A stretch of DNA of 36,064 nucleotides from Winogradskyella sp. (lineage in GTDB: Bacteria; Bacteroidota; Bacteroidia; Flavobacteriales; Flavobacteriaceae): the NCBI RefSeq assembly GCF_013213975.1, contig NZ_JABSST010000031.1:1-36064 (forward strand). The letters are read 5' to 3'. Position numbers and translations under genes: made by a program. Shown one piece after another: positions 17,825 through 25,666 of this stretch (the first letter of the stretch is position 1; the number at the start of each line of letters is the position of its first letter). The notes beneath the pieces are model-generated. The model was not told where the DNA came from. It saw only the letters and a program-made list of their open reading frames with translations, and made no database searches.

Positions 17825-19432
17825 CTATTGTTTTAGTATTTTAATGACTTCAGAATTATTACCAATTGATATTTTAACCATATACATACCATCTGTTAAA
17901 TCACTTAAGTTAATGTAATCCGCATTTTCAGCCTTTAAAATAACCTTTCCAGTTATGTTATAAACTTCAATTGTATCAATACGATCATTCGAATTAAAAT
18001 TTAAAATATCCTTGGTAGGATTTGGGTAAACACTTAATTCAGCAAGAACTTGATCACCTACCGATAATAAATTAGAACAATTTTCTGATATAGAATTAAC
18101 GTCTTCTATAATACCGGTGTTATTGAAAGTTACACCGCTAAATGCTGGATAATTTTCAGGGTATCTATGTGCTCTAAAAGAACCTGTACCAATAGGAGTT
18201 TCAAATTGATTAAAAGTATTGTTTTGAGCGGTAGGTATTTCATAAACCCATACCACTTCGCCAAGACCATTAACTTCTGTAAATCGTCCTCTGTTGGTTT
18301 CGCAAATCAAGGCATTTCCGTTAGACATAATTTGGACACCACTTCTGCTCCCTTCTAAAACTATTTCTCCCATCACTGTACCATCATAAGACCAAAAGTA
18401 ATCTTCCGGTAAAAACTTTCCAGCACTCATTGCGTATACACCATTAGTGTCATTTTGATCAATGATATGAATAGAAGATGCTGCTAAATCAGTACCATAT
18501 CCATCATTGCTAAACACAGAGAGTTTTCCTGCATGCGGACCGTCTTCTATCCACTTAATATCGTGCTGTCTACCTAACTTTCTATCACTCAAAGTACCCC
18601 TATTATAAACTTCAGGATTTCCCCATCGCCATAGAAAATCTCCTCCCTTGCCATAAATTCCACCTGTATGACCAGCAGCTTCAACGGTAGTGGTGCTATG
18701 ATCTATTATAAATACCTCTTTTAAATGTCTTGAAGAAACTGCAATTTGATCTAAAGCTGCATTATACTCAACAGCATTTGCATGTATAGGATTTGTGCCA
18801 TGACCATCTTCATAATTAACATCTAACAGTTGAGGGTTGTCTGCTACTACACCAAAATTAGCTTTTGAGGCATCAAACTCCTGTACTAAATGATCAAAAA
18901 GCTTCCATTCCCAAACAATATTAGCGGTATCAGTACCAACTGGCTGAATCTCTACAATGCGCTCTAAAACTAGAGTATCTTCCGTGAAAGAAGTGTCTAA
19001 ACCTGCATCAAACATTTCAGTATTTGTGTATGGATCTCTGACTAATACTAAAATATTTCCATTGGGGAGTGGTTCAATGTCGTGATGAATTCTAAAACCA
19101 AATTCATCTTGGTAATTAATACCCCAAACAGGATTATTATTCCAATCTTTAATCTGAACATTAAAACCACTACCCAATAATAAGTTCCCATTTTCTAGTA
19201 GATAAACCATTCTGCTTGTTTGGTTTGGTGCAGTTCCCCAATCACTTGTCCATTGGTTTACAACCTCTCCACAGTTATTAATAAGAAGTATTCTATTGTC
19301 ATTCAAAGAAGTAAACAAAGTATAACCAGGTGATTTTTCGAGATTAACATTGTTGTAGACCAATCCAACTGTCTCTTGAGACATGGCATAATTTAGGAAT
19401 AACAGGGTCATTAATAGTAGAGTCTTGTTCAT
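17825..19432 (-). CDS. Arylsulfotransferase-like secreted protein with T9SS sorting domain
   Basis: A 535-residue exported protein. After a signal peptide (cleavage near MSQ, residues 17-19) comes a beta-propeller of the aryl-sulfate sulfotransferase (ASST) type. It has repeated LENGNLLLGSG and LPNGNILVLVRD blade motifs, PIHANAVEYN (His217), IAVSSRHLKEVFIID (Arg235, His236) and GRQHDIKWIEDG (His290), where ASST enzymes carry catalytic or substrate His residues. The last 70 residues form a type A T9SS sorting domain: LSVYPNPTKDILNF, IEVYNITGKVIL, LSDLTDGMYMVKI. Activity is not proven; some propellers of this type are not enzymes. Likely released or anchored at the surface. Confidence 0.88.
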   Translation of the reverse strand: MNKTLLLMTLLFLNYAMSQETVGLVYNNVNLEKSPGYTLFTSLNDNRILLINNCGEVVNQWTSDWGTAPNQTSRMVYLLENGNLLLGSGFNVQIKDWNNNPVWGINYQDEFGFRIHHDIEPLPNGNILVLVRDPYTNTEMFDAGLDTSFTEDTLVLERIVEIQPVGTDTANIVWEWKLFDHLVQEFDASKANFGVVADNPQLLDVNYEDGHGTNPIHANAVEYNAALDQIAVSSRHLKEVFIIDHSTTTVEAAGHTGGIYGKGGDFLWRWGNPEVYNRGTLSDRKLGRQHDIKWIEDGPHAGKLSVFSNDGYGTDLAASSIHIIDQNDTNGVYAMSAGKFLPEDYFWSYDGTVMGEIVLEGSRSGVQIMSNGNALICETNRGRFTEVNGLGEVVWVYEIPTAQNNTFNQFETPIGTGSFRAHRYPENYPAFSGVTFNNTGIIEDVNSISENCSNLLSVGDQVLAELSVYPNPTKDILNFNSNDRIDTIEVYNITGKVILKAENADYINLSDLTDGMYMVKISIGNNSEVIKILKQ

Positions 19433-19451
19433 AACTTATTGCTTTTTTCTA

Positions 19452-19459
19452 CAAATATA
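19452..19459 (-). promoter_or_regulatory. -7 promoter element for the arylsulfotransferase-like gene
   Basis: TATATTTG on the minus strand, whose upstream edge lies 27 bases before the ATG at 19432, matches TAnnTTTG. The rest of the 177-base divergent gap (19433-19609) shows no other feature I can support. Confidence 0.5.
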
Positions 19460-19609
19460 ATTAACCTAATTAAAAATTAAAAACTGATTGCTCGTGACAG
19501 TAAATGAAAGATTAGACTCACCAAATACATTTAACTTAGGAAAGTACTGTCCTATAACCAGAATTAATTTTCTCCTAGTGCTGTTCCTATTATTATATTC
19601 GTAGTTCAT

Positions 19610-20215
19610 ATGGATAAAGACACATATTACACGATTAAAAAATCCTCTGAAGGCATTCAGTTTAAAGACAGACACAGTAAATTTTTTGGGTTTGCCTATC
19701 CTATTATATCTGAAAAGGAGATTAAACCACTTCTAGAAAGTCTTAAAAAGCGACATTATTCTGCAAGACATTGGTGTTATGCCTATCAAATTGGTACTGA
19801 AAACTTGAGGTATAGAGCCAATGACGATGGCGAACCTAATAACTCAGCTGGAATGCCCATATATGGGCAAATTCAATCCTATGAACTAACAAATGTTTTG
19901 ATTGTTGTTGTGAGATACTATGGCGGTGTGAAGTTAGGAGTTGGTGGATTAATAAATGCTTACAAAACTGCGGCAAAGAATGCCATAAACGCTTCTGAAA
20001 TCATATCAAAAACCATTGATCAAAATTTTAGATTAAAATTTGACTATAAGGACATGAGTAAGGTCATGCGGATCTTAAAAGAAAAAGACGCTGAGATAAT
20101 TAATCAAAAACTAGAAGAAAACTGTTTGTTAGAAATATCTGTCAGAAAAGGTATCGCTTTGAACGTCTTTGAGCATTTTACTCAGTTTTTTGGTGTTCAA
20201 ATAACTGAATTATAA
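19610..20215 (+). CDS. IMPACT / YigZ family protein
   Basis: A 201-residue member of the UPF0029 (IMPACT, YigZ) family. It shows SKFFGFAYPI near residue 23, HYSARHWCYAYQIG (about 49-62), the signature DDGEPNNSAGMPIYGQ (about 73-88) and VVVRYYGGVKLGVGGLINAY. The C-terminal ferredoxin-like DUF1949-type domain follows. The molecular function in bacteria is unsettled; the eukaryotic homologue affects translation control through GCN1. It ends inside the convergent thioesterase gene (6-base overlap of 3' ends). Confidence 0.91.
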   Translation: MDKDTYYTIKKSSEGIQFKDRHSKFFGFAYPIISEKEIKPLLESLKKRHYSARHWCYAYQIGTENLRYRANDDGEPNNSAGMPIYGQIQSYELTNVLIVVVRYYGGVKLGVGGLINAYKTAAKNAINASEIISKTIDQNFRLKFDYKDMSKVMRILKEKDAEIINQKLEENCLLEISVRKGIALNVFEHFTQFFGVQITEL

Positions 20216-20617
20216 CGAATAATTTTGCAGTTTGTCTAAAAGATATTTTGGACATCTCGTTGGTCTATTGTGTTTCATATCTACAAAGGCCAAAATTGTG
20301 CTGCCAGTGGCTAGTAATTCGCCTGATTTTTTTTGCAATACGTACTCAAATTCAATGGTTACTTTGGGTATCTTTTTTAGGCGTGTTTTTACTTTAAGAA
20401 CATCATCATAACGCGCTGAATTTTTGTAATTTATGGATAGTGAAATAACAGGCAGCATAATACCTTCTTCTTCCATCCCCTTGTAGGTAAGGCCAAACGC
20501 TCTAAGCCATTCTGTTCTACCAACTTCAAAATATACTGCGTAATTGGCATGATATACAATACCCATTTGGTCTGTCTCGCCATAACGCACTCTTATTTCT
20601 GTCTCATTAAATTCCAA
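20210..20617 (-). CDS. Acyl-CoA thioesterase, YbgC/4HBT hot-dog family
   Basis: A 135-residue single hot-dog-fold protein that hydrolyses acyl-CoA thioesters. The 4-hydroxybenzoyl-CoA thioesterase signature is plain: RYGETDQMGIVYHANY (11-26) with catalytic Asp16, then YFEVGRTEWLRAFG on the core helix. The start appears to be TTG (20617-20615); no ATG precedes the signature. Genes like this often sit near dnaA in Flavobacteria, here divergent from it across a 199-base gap. Its 3' end overlaps that of the IMPACT gene. Confidence 0.9.
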   Translation of the reverse strand: MEFNETEIRVRYGETDQMGIVYHANYAVYFEVGRTEWLRAFGLTYKGMEEEGIMLPVISLSINYKNSARYDDVLKVKTRLKKIPKVTIEFEYVLQKKSGELLATGSTILAFVDMKHNRPTRCPKYLLDKLQNYSL

Positions 20618-20753
20618 TAAGATGGATTTATTTGAAAAAAAAATTGTATTTTTCTATTTGGATTAAACATGAGAAAAAATATCTATAAATTCAATAAAAA
20701 ACGATTTTTTTTTTAAAAATTTTGTTCACATATTTGTCTTAGTTAAAACGACG

Positions 20754-20779
20754 AGAGACTCCCAATTCTCTTTTTTTTT
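20754..20779 (+). promoter_or_regulatory. Terminator-like hairpin in the dnaA leader
   Basis: AGAGA (20754-20758) and TCTCT (20767-20771) can form a 5-bp stem with an 8-base loop, followed at once by nine T (20771-20779), 38 bases before dnaA. A CATATTTG near-match to the -7 element lies at 20729-20736. The stem is short, so attenuation is only a possibility. The rest of the 199-base gap is A/T tracts with no convincing DnaA-box cluster. Confidence 0.3.
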
Positions 20780-20816
20780 GCTAATCTAACTAACAACGAA
20801 AATCTAAACTTAACGA

Positions 20817-22244
20817 ATGGAGATCACAGCGGAATCTGTATGGAGTAATTGTCTCGCCTTTATAAAAGATAATATTCAACCACAAGCATACAAGACTTGG
20901 TTTGAACCCATACAAGCCGTAAAGTGCTCAGGCAATGCCTTAAGTATACAAGTGCCTAGTAAATTTTTCTACGAGTGGTTAGAAGAGCATTATGTGAAAA
21001 TTTTGAAGGTTGCCTTAACTAAAGAGTTGGGAGCAGATGCAAAATTGGTATACGTTATCAAAATGGAAAACACATATGGTAACAAACAACCTTTTACTGA
21101 AAAAATTCCCAGTTCAAATAGAACACCTGTTAAATCGCAGGAAGTAGATGTTCCATTTAATAATAAAAGTCCTGAATTAAAAAATCCATTTGTTATCCCG
21201 GGAATAAGAAATGTAAAAATTGAATCACAACTTAATCCAAGTTACACTTTTGAAAACTTCTTAGAAGGCGATTCAAATCGATTGGCTAGAAATGCAGGCA
21301 TTGCGGTTGCTAACAAGCCAGGAGGAACCTCTTTTAATCCTTTACTAATCTTCGGTGGCGTAGGGTTAGGTAAAACACATTTAGCCCATGCTATTGGTGT
21401 TGATATTAAAGATAAATATCCAGAGAAAACAGTTTTATATATCTCAGCTGAGAAATTCACACAACAGTACATAGATTCTGTTAAGAAGAACAACAGAAAT
21501 GACTTTATTCATTTTTATCAAATTATTGATGTTTTAATTATAGATGACGTTCAGTTCTTATCAGGAAAAACAGGAACTCAAGATGTATTCTTCCATATTT
21601 TCAACCATTTACATCAAAACGGAAAGCAAGTTGTGCTAACAAGTGATAAACCACCTGTAGATATGCAAGATATAGAACAACGCTTGTTATCTCGATTTAA
21701 ATGGGGCCTTTCAGCTGAATTACAAACACCAGATTTTGAAACTCGCGTATCTATTTTAAAAAATAAGCTTTACAGAGATGGCGTTGAAATGCCCGAAGAG
21801 ATTATCGAATACGTGGCGAAGCATATTAAGACTAATGTTAGAGAACTCGAAGGGGCTATTATTTCTCTTATTGCACAATCATCTTTCAATAAGAAGGAAA
21901 TCACAATCAATTTAGCAAAAGATATCGTTGAAAAGTTTGTAAAGAATACAAAACGAGAAGTATCTATAGATTACATTCAAAAGGTGGTATCAGACTATTT
22001 CCAAATGGATGTAAGTACGCTTCAATCTAAAACGCGTAAGCGCCATATAGTACAAGCGCGTCAACTAGCAATGTTCTTTGCTAAAAAATATACCAAAGCA
22101 TCTTTAGCGAGTATAGGTTCTCAGATTGGACAACGCGATCATGCCACGGTTTTGCATGCTTGTAAAACAGTTGATAACCTTTCATCAACAGATAAGCAAT
22201 TTAGAAAGTACGTTGAAGATTTAGCGAAAAAGCTATCGCTATAA
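20817..22244 (+). CDS. dnaA: Chromosomal replication initiator DnaA
   Basis: ATP-dependent origin-binding protein that melts oriC and loads the helicase. The 475 residues show all four domains. Domain I is at 1-80, with SVWSNCLAFIKDNIQPQAYKTW split over its start. A short variable linker follows (90-130). The AAA+ domain has Walker A GGVGLGKT (180-187), Walker B IIDDVQF (241-247) and the sensor region SDKPP. The C-terminal DNA-binding domain carries the signature DHATVLHACKTV (from 441). Start ATG fits MEITAESVW. The phosphatase gene follows 13 bases downstream. No origin is visible next to it. Confidence 0.97.
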   Translation: MEITAESVWSNCLAFIKDNIQPQAYKTWFEPIQAVKCSGNALSIQVPSKFFYEWLEEHYVKILKVALTKELGADAKLVYVIKMENTYGNKQPFTEKIPSSNRTPVKSQEVDVPFNNKSPELKNPFVIPGIRNVKIESQLNPSYTFENFLEGDSNRLARNAGIAVANKPGGTSFNPLLIFGGVGLGKTHLAHAIGVDIKDKYPEKTVLYISAEKFTQQYIDSVKKNNRNDFIHFYQIIDVLIIDDVQFLSGKTGTQDVFFHIFNHLHQNGKQVVLTSDKPPVDMQDIEQRLLSRFKWGLSAELQTPDFETRVSILKNKLYRDGVEMPEEIIEYVAKHIKTNVRELEGAIISLIAQSSFNKKEITINLAKDIVEKFVKNTKREVSIDYIQKVVSDYFQMDVSTLQSKTRKRHIVQARQLAMFFAKKYTKASLASIGSQIGQRDHATVLHACKTVDNLSSTDKQFRKYVEDLAKKLSL

Positions 22245-22257
22245 ATTCCTTATTCAA

Positions 22258-22722
22258 ATGACACGAATTTTAATGGTGTGTTTAGGCAATATCTGTCGTT
22301 CACCATTAGCCCATGGTATATTAGAATCCAAACTACCAAAGTCTAGTTTTTTTGTTGATTCTGCAGGTACTGCTGCCTACCACGCTGGCAACAAACCCGA
22401 TCATAGATCTATTAATGTAGCCAATAAATACGGTATCGCAATTCACCAACAACGTGCACGACAATTTATTGCGTCCGACTTCGATACTTTTGATTATATC
22501 TTTGCTATGGATTCTTCAAATTATAACAATATTATAAGCTTAGCTAAGTCAAATGCAGATATTGGAAAAGTCAAATTATTCTTAGAAGAAAATCCTAATA
22601 TCACAGATAAAAATGTCCCAGACCCATATTATGGTGGGGCAGACGGATTTGAACATGTTTATGAATTAATTTCTTCAACGTCAGAATTACTTGCAGAACG
22701 ATTAAAACACAAACACTTATAA
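22258..22722 (+). CDS. Low-molecular-weight protein-tyrosine phosphatase
   Basis: A 154-residue cysteine phosphatase. The P-loop CLGNICRS gives Cys8 and Arg14 of the C-x5-R motif, right at the N-terminus as in the family. The general acid is Asp122 in VPDPYYGG; DSAGTAAYHAG and the late FEHVYELI are also typical. Bacterial members reverse tyrosine phosphorylation, often on polysaccharide-export kinases, but no kinase or capsule gene is in this window. It lies 13 bases after dnaA and is probably co-transcribed with it. Confidence 0.93.
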   Translation: MTRILMVCLGNICRSPLAHGILESKLPKSSFFVDSAGTAAYHAGNKPDHRSINVANKYGIAIHQQRARQFIASDFDTFDYIFAMDSSNYNNIISLAKSNADIGKVKLFLEENPNITDKNVPDPYYGGADGFEHVYELISSTSELLAERLKHKHL

Positions 22723-22784
22723 GCTCTTTCTTAACATTTGTTAATTTTTTGTAATTTAGTAACAGACTCCCTAGAACATTTGCT

Positions 22785-24173
22785 ATGAAACTATTAACGA
22801 CTGTGTTGTGCATCTTATGCTTCACTTTATCTTTTTCACAAGATCTAGAACTCGACTTATTTGCTTCTGGGTTTGATAGACCTGTTAACCTAAAACATGC
22901 TGGAGATGATCGTTTGTTTGTCATGGAACAAGATGGCATAATAAAAATCCTTAATGCCAATGGTACAACTGAAAGCACCAATTTTTTAGACATTGAATCC
23001 AGAGTTGGAAGCATTGGAAATGAGCAAGGATTATTAGGGCTTGCTTTTCATCCTAACTATGCAACAAATGGGTATTTTTTTGTGTATTACACTAACAATT
23101 CTGGTAATACTGTAGTTTCAAGATTTTCAAGAATTGGCATTAACCCTGAAATAGCGGATCCAAACTCAGAGCTTGTAATCCTTACATTTTCACAACCATT
23201 TAGTAATCATAATGGCGGCGAACTCCAATTTGGCCCTGATGCATACTTATACATTTCTAGTGGTGATGGTGGATCAGGTGGTGATCCTCAAAATAACTCA
23301 CAGAACCTTACAAATTTACTAGGTAAATTATTAAGAATTGACGTAAACAATTCGACAGTATCCAACCCTTATGCTATTCCTGCAGATAATCCATTTGTAA
23401 GTAATGCTTCTGCTAGAGATGAAATCTGGGCCTATGGTCTTCGAAACGCCTGGAAATTTTCATTTGATAGTGGTAATAATGATTTATGGATAGCAGATGT
23501 TGGGCAAAACGCTATAGAAGAAATTAATCAAGTTTCGCACACCTTGGCTGGTCTTAATTATGGATGGAGATGTTACGAAGGAAATAATGCCTTCAATTTA
23601 AGTGGATGTCCTAATAGTAATACGCTTACCTTTCCGGTATCAGAGTATGCACACACAGGAGGTAGATGTTCTATTACTGGCGGTTATGTCTATCGTGGTA
23701 GTGTTTACCCTAATCTGGTCGGAAAATATTTCTTTGCAGATGTTTGCACCCAAGAAGTTGGATATTTAGCATTTGATAATGGCGTTTGGAACTCTACATT
23801 TGAAACGTTTTCAGGTGGCTTTGTTGCTTTTGGTGAAGCTAATAACGGTGAGTTGTTTGTTTCAACACTAGGTGGTAACATATTTAGGCTCACAGACGCT
23901 CTACTTAGTGTAGAAGATAATTCATTGAATTCGGTGTCAATTTTTCCAAATCCTACAAAGAATATTCTAAGTCTGGATTGTTCCAATCTAGCATATGATT
24001 CCTCAACAGAAATCAATATTTATGACCTTCAGGGAAAAATGGTAATGTCTAAATTTAGAACTGAAAACCCAATAAATACTATAGATATATCTGCTTTACA
24101 AAATGGTTTTTATATATTGAAAATTCAAACTAAAAACACTACACAACTCACTAAAAAGTTTGTCATTAATTAA
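22785..24173 (+). CDS. PQQ-dependent sugar dehydrogenase-like secreted protein with T9SS sorting domain
   Basis: A 462-residue exported protein of the glucose/sorbosone dehydrogenase (GSDH) family. After the signal peptide (cleavage near FSQ, residue 19) the propeller shows GFDRPVNLKHAGDDRLFVMEQ (split), EQGLLGLAFHPNYATNGYFF, NHNGGELQFGPDAYLYISSGDGG, EIWAYGLRNAWKFSFD, DLWIADVGQNAIEEIN and LNYGWRCYEG. The last 80 residues are a T9SS type A sorting domain: VSIFPNPTKNILSL, INIYDLQGKMVM, ISALQNGFYILKI. It probably oxidises sugars or aldoses outside the cell, with PQQ taken from elsewhere. Cofactor binding is inferred from family. The methyltransferase gene follows after 2 bases. Confidence 0.9.
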   Translation: MKLLTTVLCILCFTLSFSQDLELDLFASGFDRPVNLKHAGDDRLFVMEQDGIIKILNANGTTESTNFLDIESRVGSIGNEQGLLGLAFHPNYATNGYFFVYYTNNSGNTVVSRFSRIGINPEIADPNSELVILTFSQPFSNHNGGELQFGPDAYLYISSGDGGSGGDPQNNSQNLTNLLGKLLRIDVNNSTVSNPYAIPADNPFVSNASARDEIWAYGLRNAWKFSFDSGNNDLWIADVGQNAIEEINQVSHTLAGLNYGWRCYEGNNAFNLSGCPNSNTLTFPVSEYAHTGGRCSITGGYVYRGSVYPNLVGKYFFADVCTQEVGYLAFDNGVWNSTFETFSGGFVAFGEANNGELFVSTLGGNIFRLTDALLSVEDNSLNSVSIFPNPTKNILSLDCSNLAYDSSTEINIYDLQGKMVMSKFRTENPINTIDISALQNGFYILKIQTKNTTQLTKKFVIN

Positions 24174-24175
24174 TT

Positions 24176-24892
24176 ATGACCAAAAAACTCGGCGATTTAT
24201 ATCTTATTCCAACAAGGCTAGGAGATAATCCACCCTTGGAAGTATTACCAATTGCTATTAAGAAAGTAATTGAACATATTGATGATTATATTGTTGAGAA
24301 TGAAAAAACAGCACGTCGATTTATTAAACGTGTATCACCAAGTAAATCTCAGCCAAAATTAAAACTCAGTGTATTAAACAAGTATACTACAGAAGGGGAA
24401 CGACATACATTTTTAAATCCTTGCTTAGAAGGTACATCCATAGGATTATTGTCAGAAGCTGGATGCCCAGCCATTGCAGACCCTGGCTCTGATATTGTAG
24501 GTTTGGCGCATGAAATGAATATAAAAGTCATTCCTCTAGTTGGACCGTCATCCATAGTTTTAGCCTTAATGGCATCAGGTATGAATGGTCAAAGCTTTTG
24601 TTTTAATGGGTATCTTCCAATTGATAAATCTGAACGCAAATCTAAAATCAAGACTCTCGAACGTTTGTCTTCTGATCAAAATCAGGCGCAAATTTTTATA
24701 GAGACTCCTTACAGAAACATGAAGTTATTAGAGGATCTAATGAACACATTACAGCCTAGTACGAGGGTCTGTGTTGCTTGTGACCTTACCCTTCCAACGG
24801 AGTTCATTAAAACAATGCCTGCTAAGAGCTGGAAATACAGCAAAGAAGATTTTCACAAAAGACCAGCAATTTTCATAATTCAAAAAGACTAA
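24176..24892 (+). CDS. RsmI-like SAM-dependent methyltransferase (tetrapyrrole methylase fold)
   Basis: A 238-residue protein with the tetrapyrrole-methylase fold, related to RsmI, which 2'-O-methylates C1402 of 16S rRNA. Visible motifs are LYLIPTRLGD (start of the first strand, where RsmI has PTPIGN), IGLLSEAGCPAIADPG (about 90-105), IPLVGPSSIVLALMASG, FCFNGYLP and IFIETPYRNMKLL. It lacks the C-terminal extension of canonical RsmI, and this short form is a recognised Bacteroidota variant, so the exact substrate is uncertain. Its stop overlaps that of the convergent muralytic gene by 4 bases. Confidence 0.87.
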   Translation: MTKKLGDLYLIPTRLGDNPPLEVLPIAIKKVIEHIDDYIVENEKTARRFIKRVSPSKSQPKLKLSVLNKYTTEGERHTFLNPCLEGTSIGLLSEAGCPAIADPGSDIVGLAHEMNIKVIPLVGPSSIVLALMASGMNGQSFCFNGYLPIDKSERKSKIKTLERLSSDQNQAQIFIETPYRNMKLLEDLMNTLQPSTRVCVACDLTLPTEFIKTMPAKSWKYSKEDFHKRPAIFIIQKD

Positions 24893-25542
24893 AGTCTGAC
24901 CTTCGCTTTTTTGTTAGGCTCAATTAATGACGTATCATAGCCAGAAAACTTTCTCATATAATACTTAACCGTAGAACCATAAGCATCCGCAAAATTGTTT
25001 GCACCATAGCTACGTAAAAACTTTTTAACGCTTCCTGGCCCGGCCAAGTGAGCAGCTGCTAAAATACCAGATTCTGTAATTTCTACACCTCCTATAAACT
25101 CGCCATCAAAACGCTTAATGTCATTTCTTAATATCCATTTATTGCGAGATGCATTTGCAATGAATGCTTTTTCTTGTAGTTCTGGATTATGCAAAAACTG
25201 ATTTGGTGTATAAATACCAATAAGCTTCAACGTTTCAGATCCAAATTGGTACTTTCCTAAATAACCTAAGGTATTAACCGTAAAATAATCTCCTTGAGAC
25301 TCTTTAAAAGCCAAAGCCTCTTTAAAACCTTCAAAAGACTTTCCTAAATGTGGAGTGAAAATTGTCGCATTAGTTTTGTGATCTTCAGCCATAGCCAGCT
25401 CAGCTGAAATGTTATAATTAAGATCTAAACCTTCAGTAGAATACAATTTAGAATCTAAATTAGAATCTGGGTATAATGCCAGTGCAATAAGCAAACAAAT
25501 TACAAATGGCAAAACTATATTCTTAATGCTATTTTTATTCAT
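24889..25542 (-). CDS. Membrane-anchored lysozyme-fold (lytic transglycosylase-like) protein
   Basis: Taken from the ATG at 25542 this is a 217-residue protein: a short N-terminus, one membrane segment (IVLPFVICLLIALALYP), then a domain with the lytic-transglycosylase pattern. FKESQGDYFTVNTLGYLGKYQFG holds the probable catalytic Glu81, and ILAAAHLAGPGSVKKFL is the conserved late helix. It would cleave or bind peptidoglycan on the outside of the inner membrane. An upstream TTG at 25602 is excluded because it overlaps the -7 promoter element (25600-25607). Its leader holds a 9-bp hairpin. It lies downstream of dapF-GNAT-mltG-DUF2279. Confidence 0.82.
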   Translation of the reverse strand: MNKNSIKNIVLPFVICLLIALALYPDSNLDSKLYSTEGLDLNYNISAELAMAEDHKTNATIFTPHLGKSFEGFKEALAFKESQGDYFTVNTLGYLGKYQFGSETLKLIGIYTPNQFLHNPELQEKAFIANASRNKWILRNDIKRFDGEFIGGVEITESGILAAAHLAGPGSVKKFLRSYGANNFADAYGSTVKYYMRKFSGYDTSLIEPNKKAKVRL

Positions 25543-25559
25543 AACAGCCAATTTTAAAT

Positions 25560-25589
25560 TTATAAGGCGGTCCCCTTTTTGCCTTATAA
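25560..25589 (-). promoter_or_regulatory. 9-bp inverted repeat in the 5' leader of the muralytic gene
   Basis: TTATAAGGC (25560-25568) and GCCTTATAA (25581-25589) form a perfect 9-bp stem around a 12-base loop. It sits between the predicted transcription start near 25593 and the ATG at 25542. There is no T run after it, so it is not a simple terminator. It could be an RNA leader structure or a DNA operator. Confidence 0.6.
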
Positions 25590-25599
25590 AATTCGCGTG

Positions 25600-25607
25600 C
25601 AAATATA
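25600..25607 (-). promoter_or_regulatory. -7 promoter element for the muralytic gene
   Basis: TATATTTGC on the minus strand matches TAnnTTTG with the trailing C and predicts a start near 25593, leaving a leader of about 50 bases. It decides the start codon at 25542 over the TTG at 25602. No standard -33 TTG is seen at the right distance; GTTAAA repeats lie at 25639-25664. Confidence 0.55.
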
Positions 25608-25638
25608 CAACTAATTTTTAATTATTGAAAATCAGACT

Positions 25639-25666
25639 GTTAAGCTTTGTTAAAAGTTGTTAAAAG
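25639..25666. repeat. GTTAAG/GTTAAA repeats at 10-base spacing
   Basis: GTTAAG at 25639, GTTAAA at 25649 and GTTAAA at 25659 recur every 10 bases on the plus strand. The last two form an exact tandem of TTGTTAAAAG (25647-25656 and 25657-25666). They lie 30-60 bases upstream of the muralytic gene's -7 element and run into the stop codon of the DUF2279 gene. Confidence 0.65.

Noticed and set aside
19466..19675. 69-codon minus-strand frame in the ASST/IMPACT gap
   Set aside because: It runs into the start of the IMPACT gene, shows no family motif, and has no promoter or conserved context.
20618..20816. Possible replication origin next to dnaA
   Set aside because: Only one poor match to a DnaA box (TTGTTCACA at about 20722) and A/T tracts; no cluster of TTATNCACA boxes, so no origin is called.
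22601..23014. 137-codon minus-strand frame across the phosphatase and GSDH-like genes
   Set aside because: It overlaps two well-supported genes on the other strand and encodes nothing recognisable.
25543..25602. TTG at 25602 as start of the muralytic enzyme gene
   Set aside because: It overlaps the -7 promoter element, and the ATG at 25542 places the membrane segment properly.
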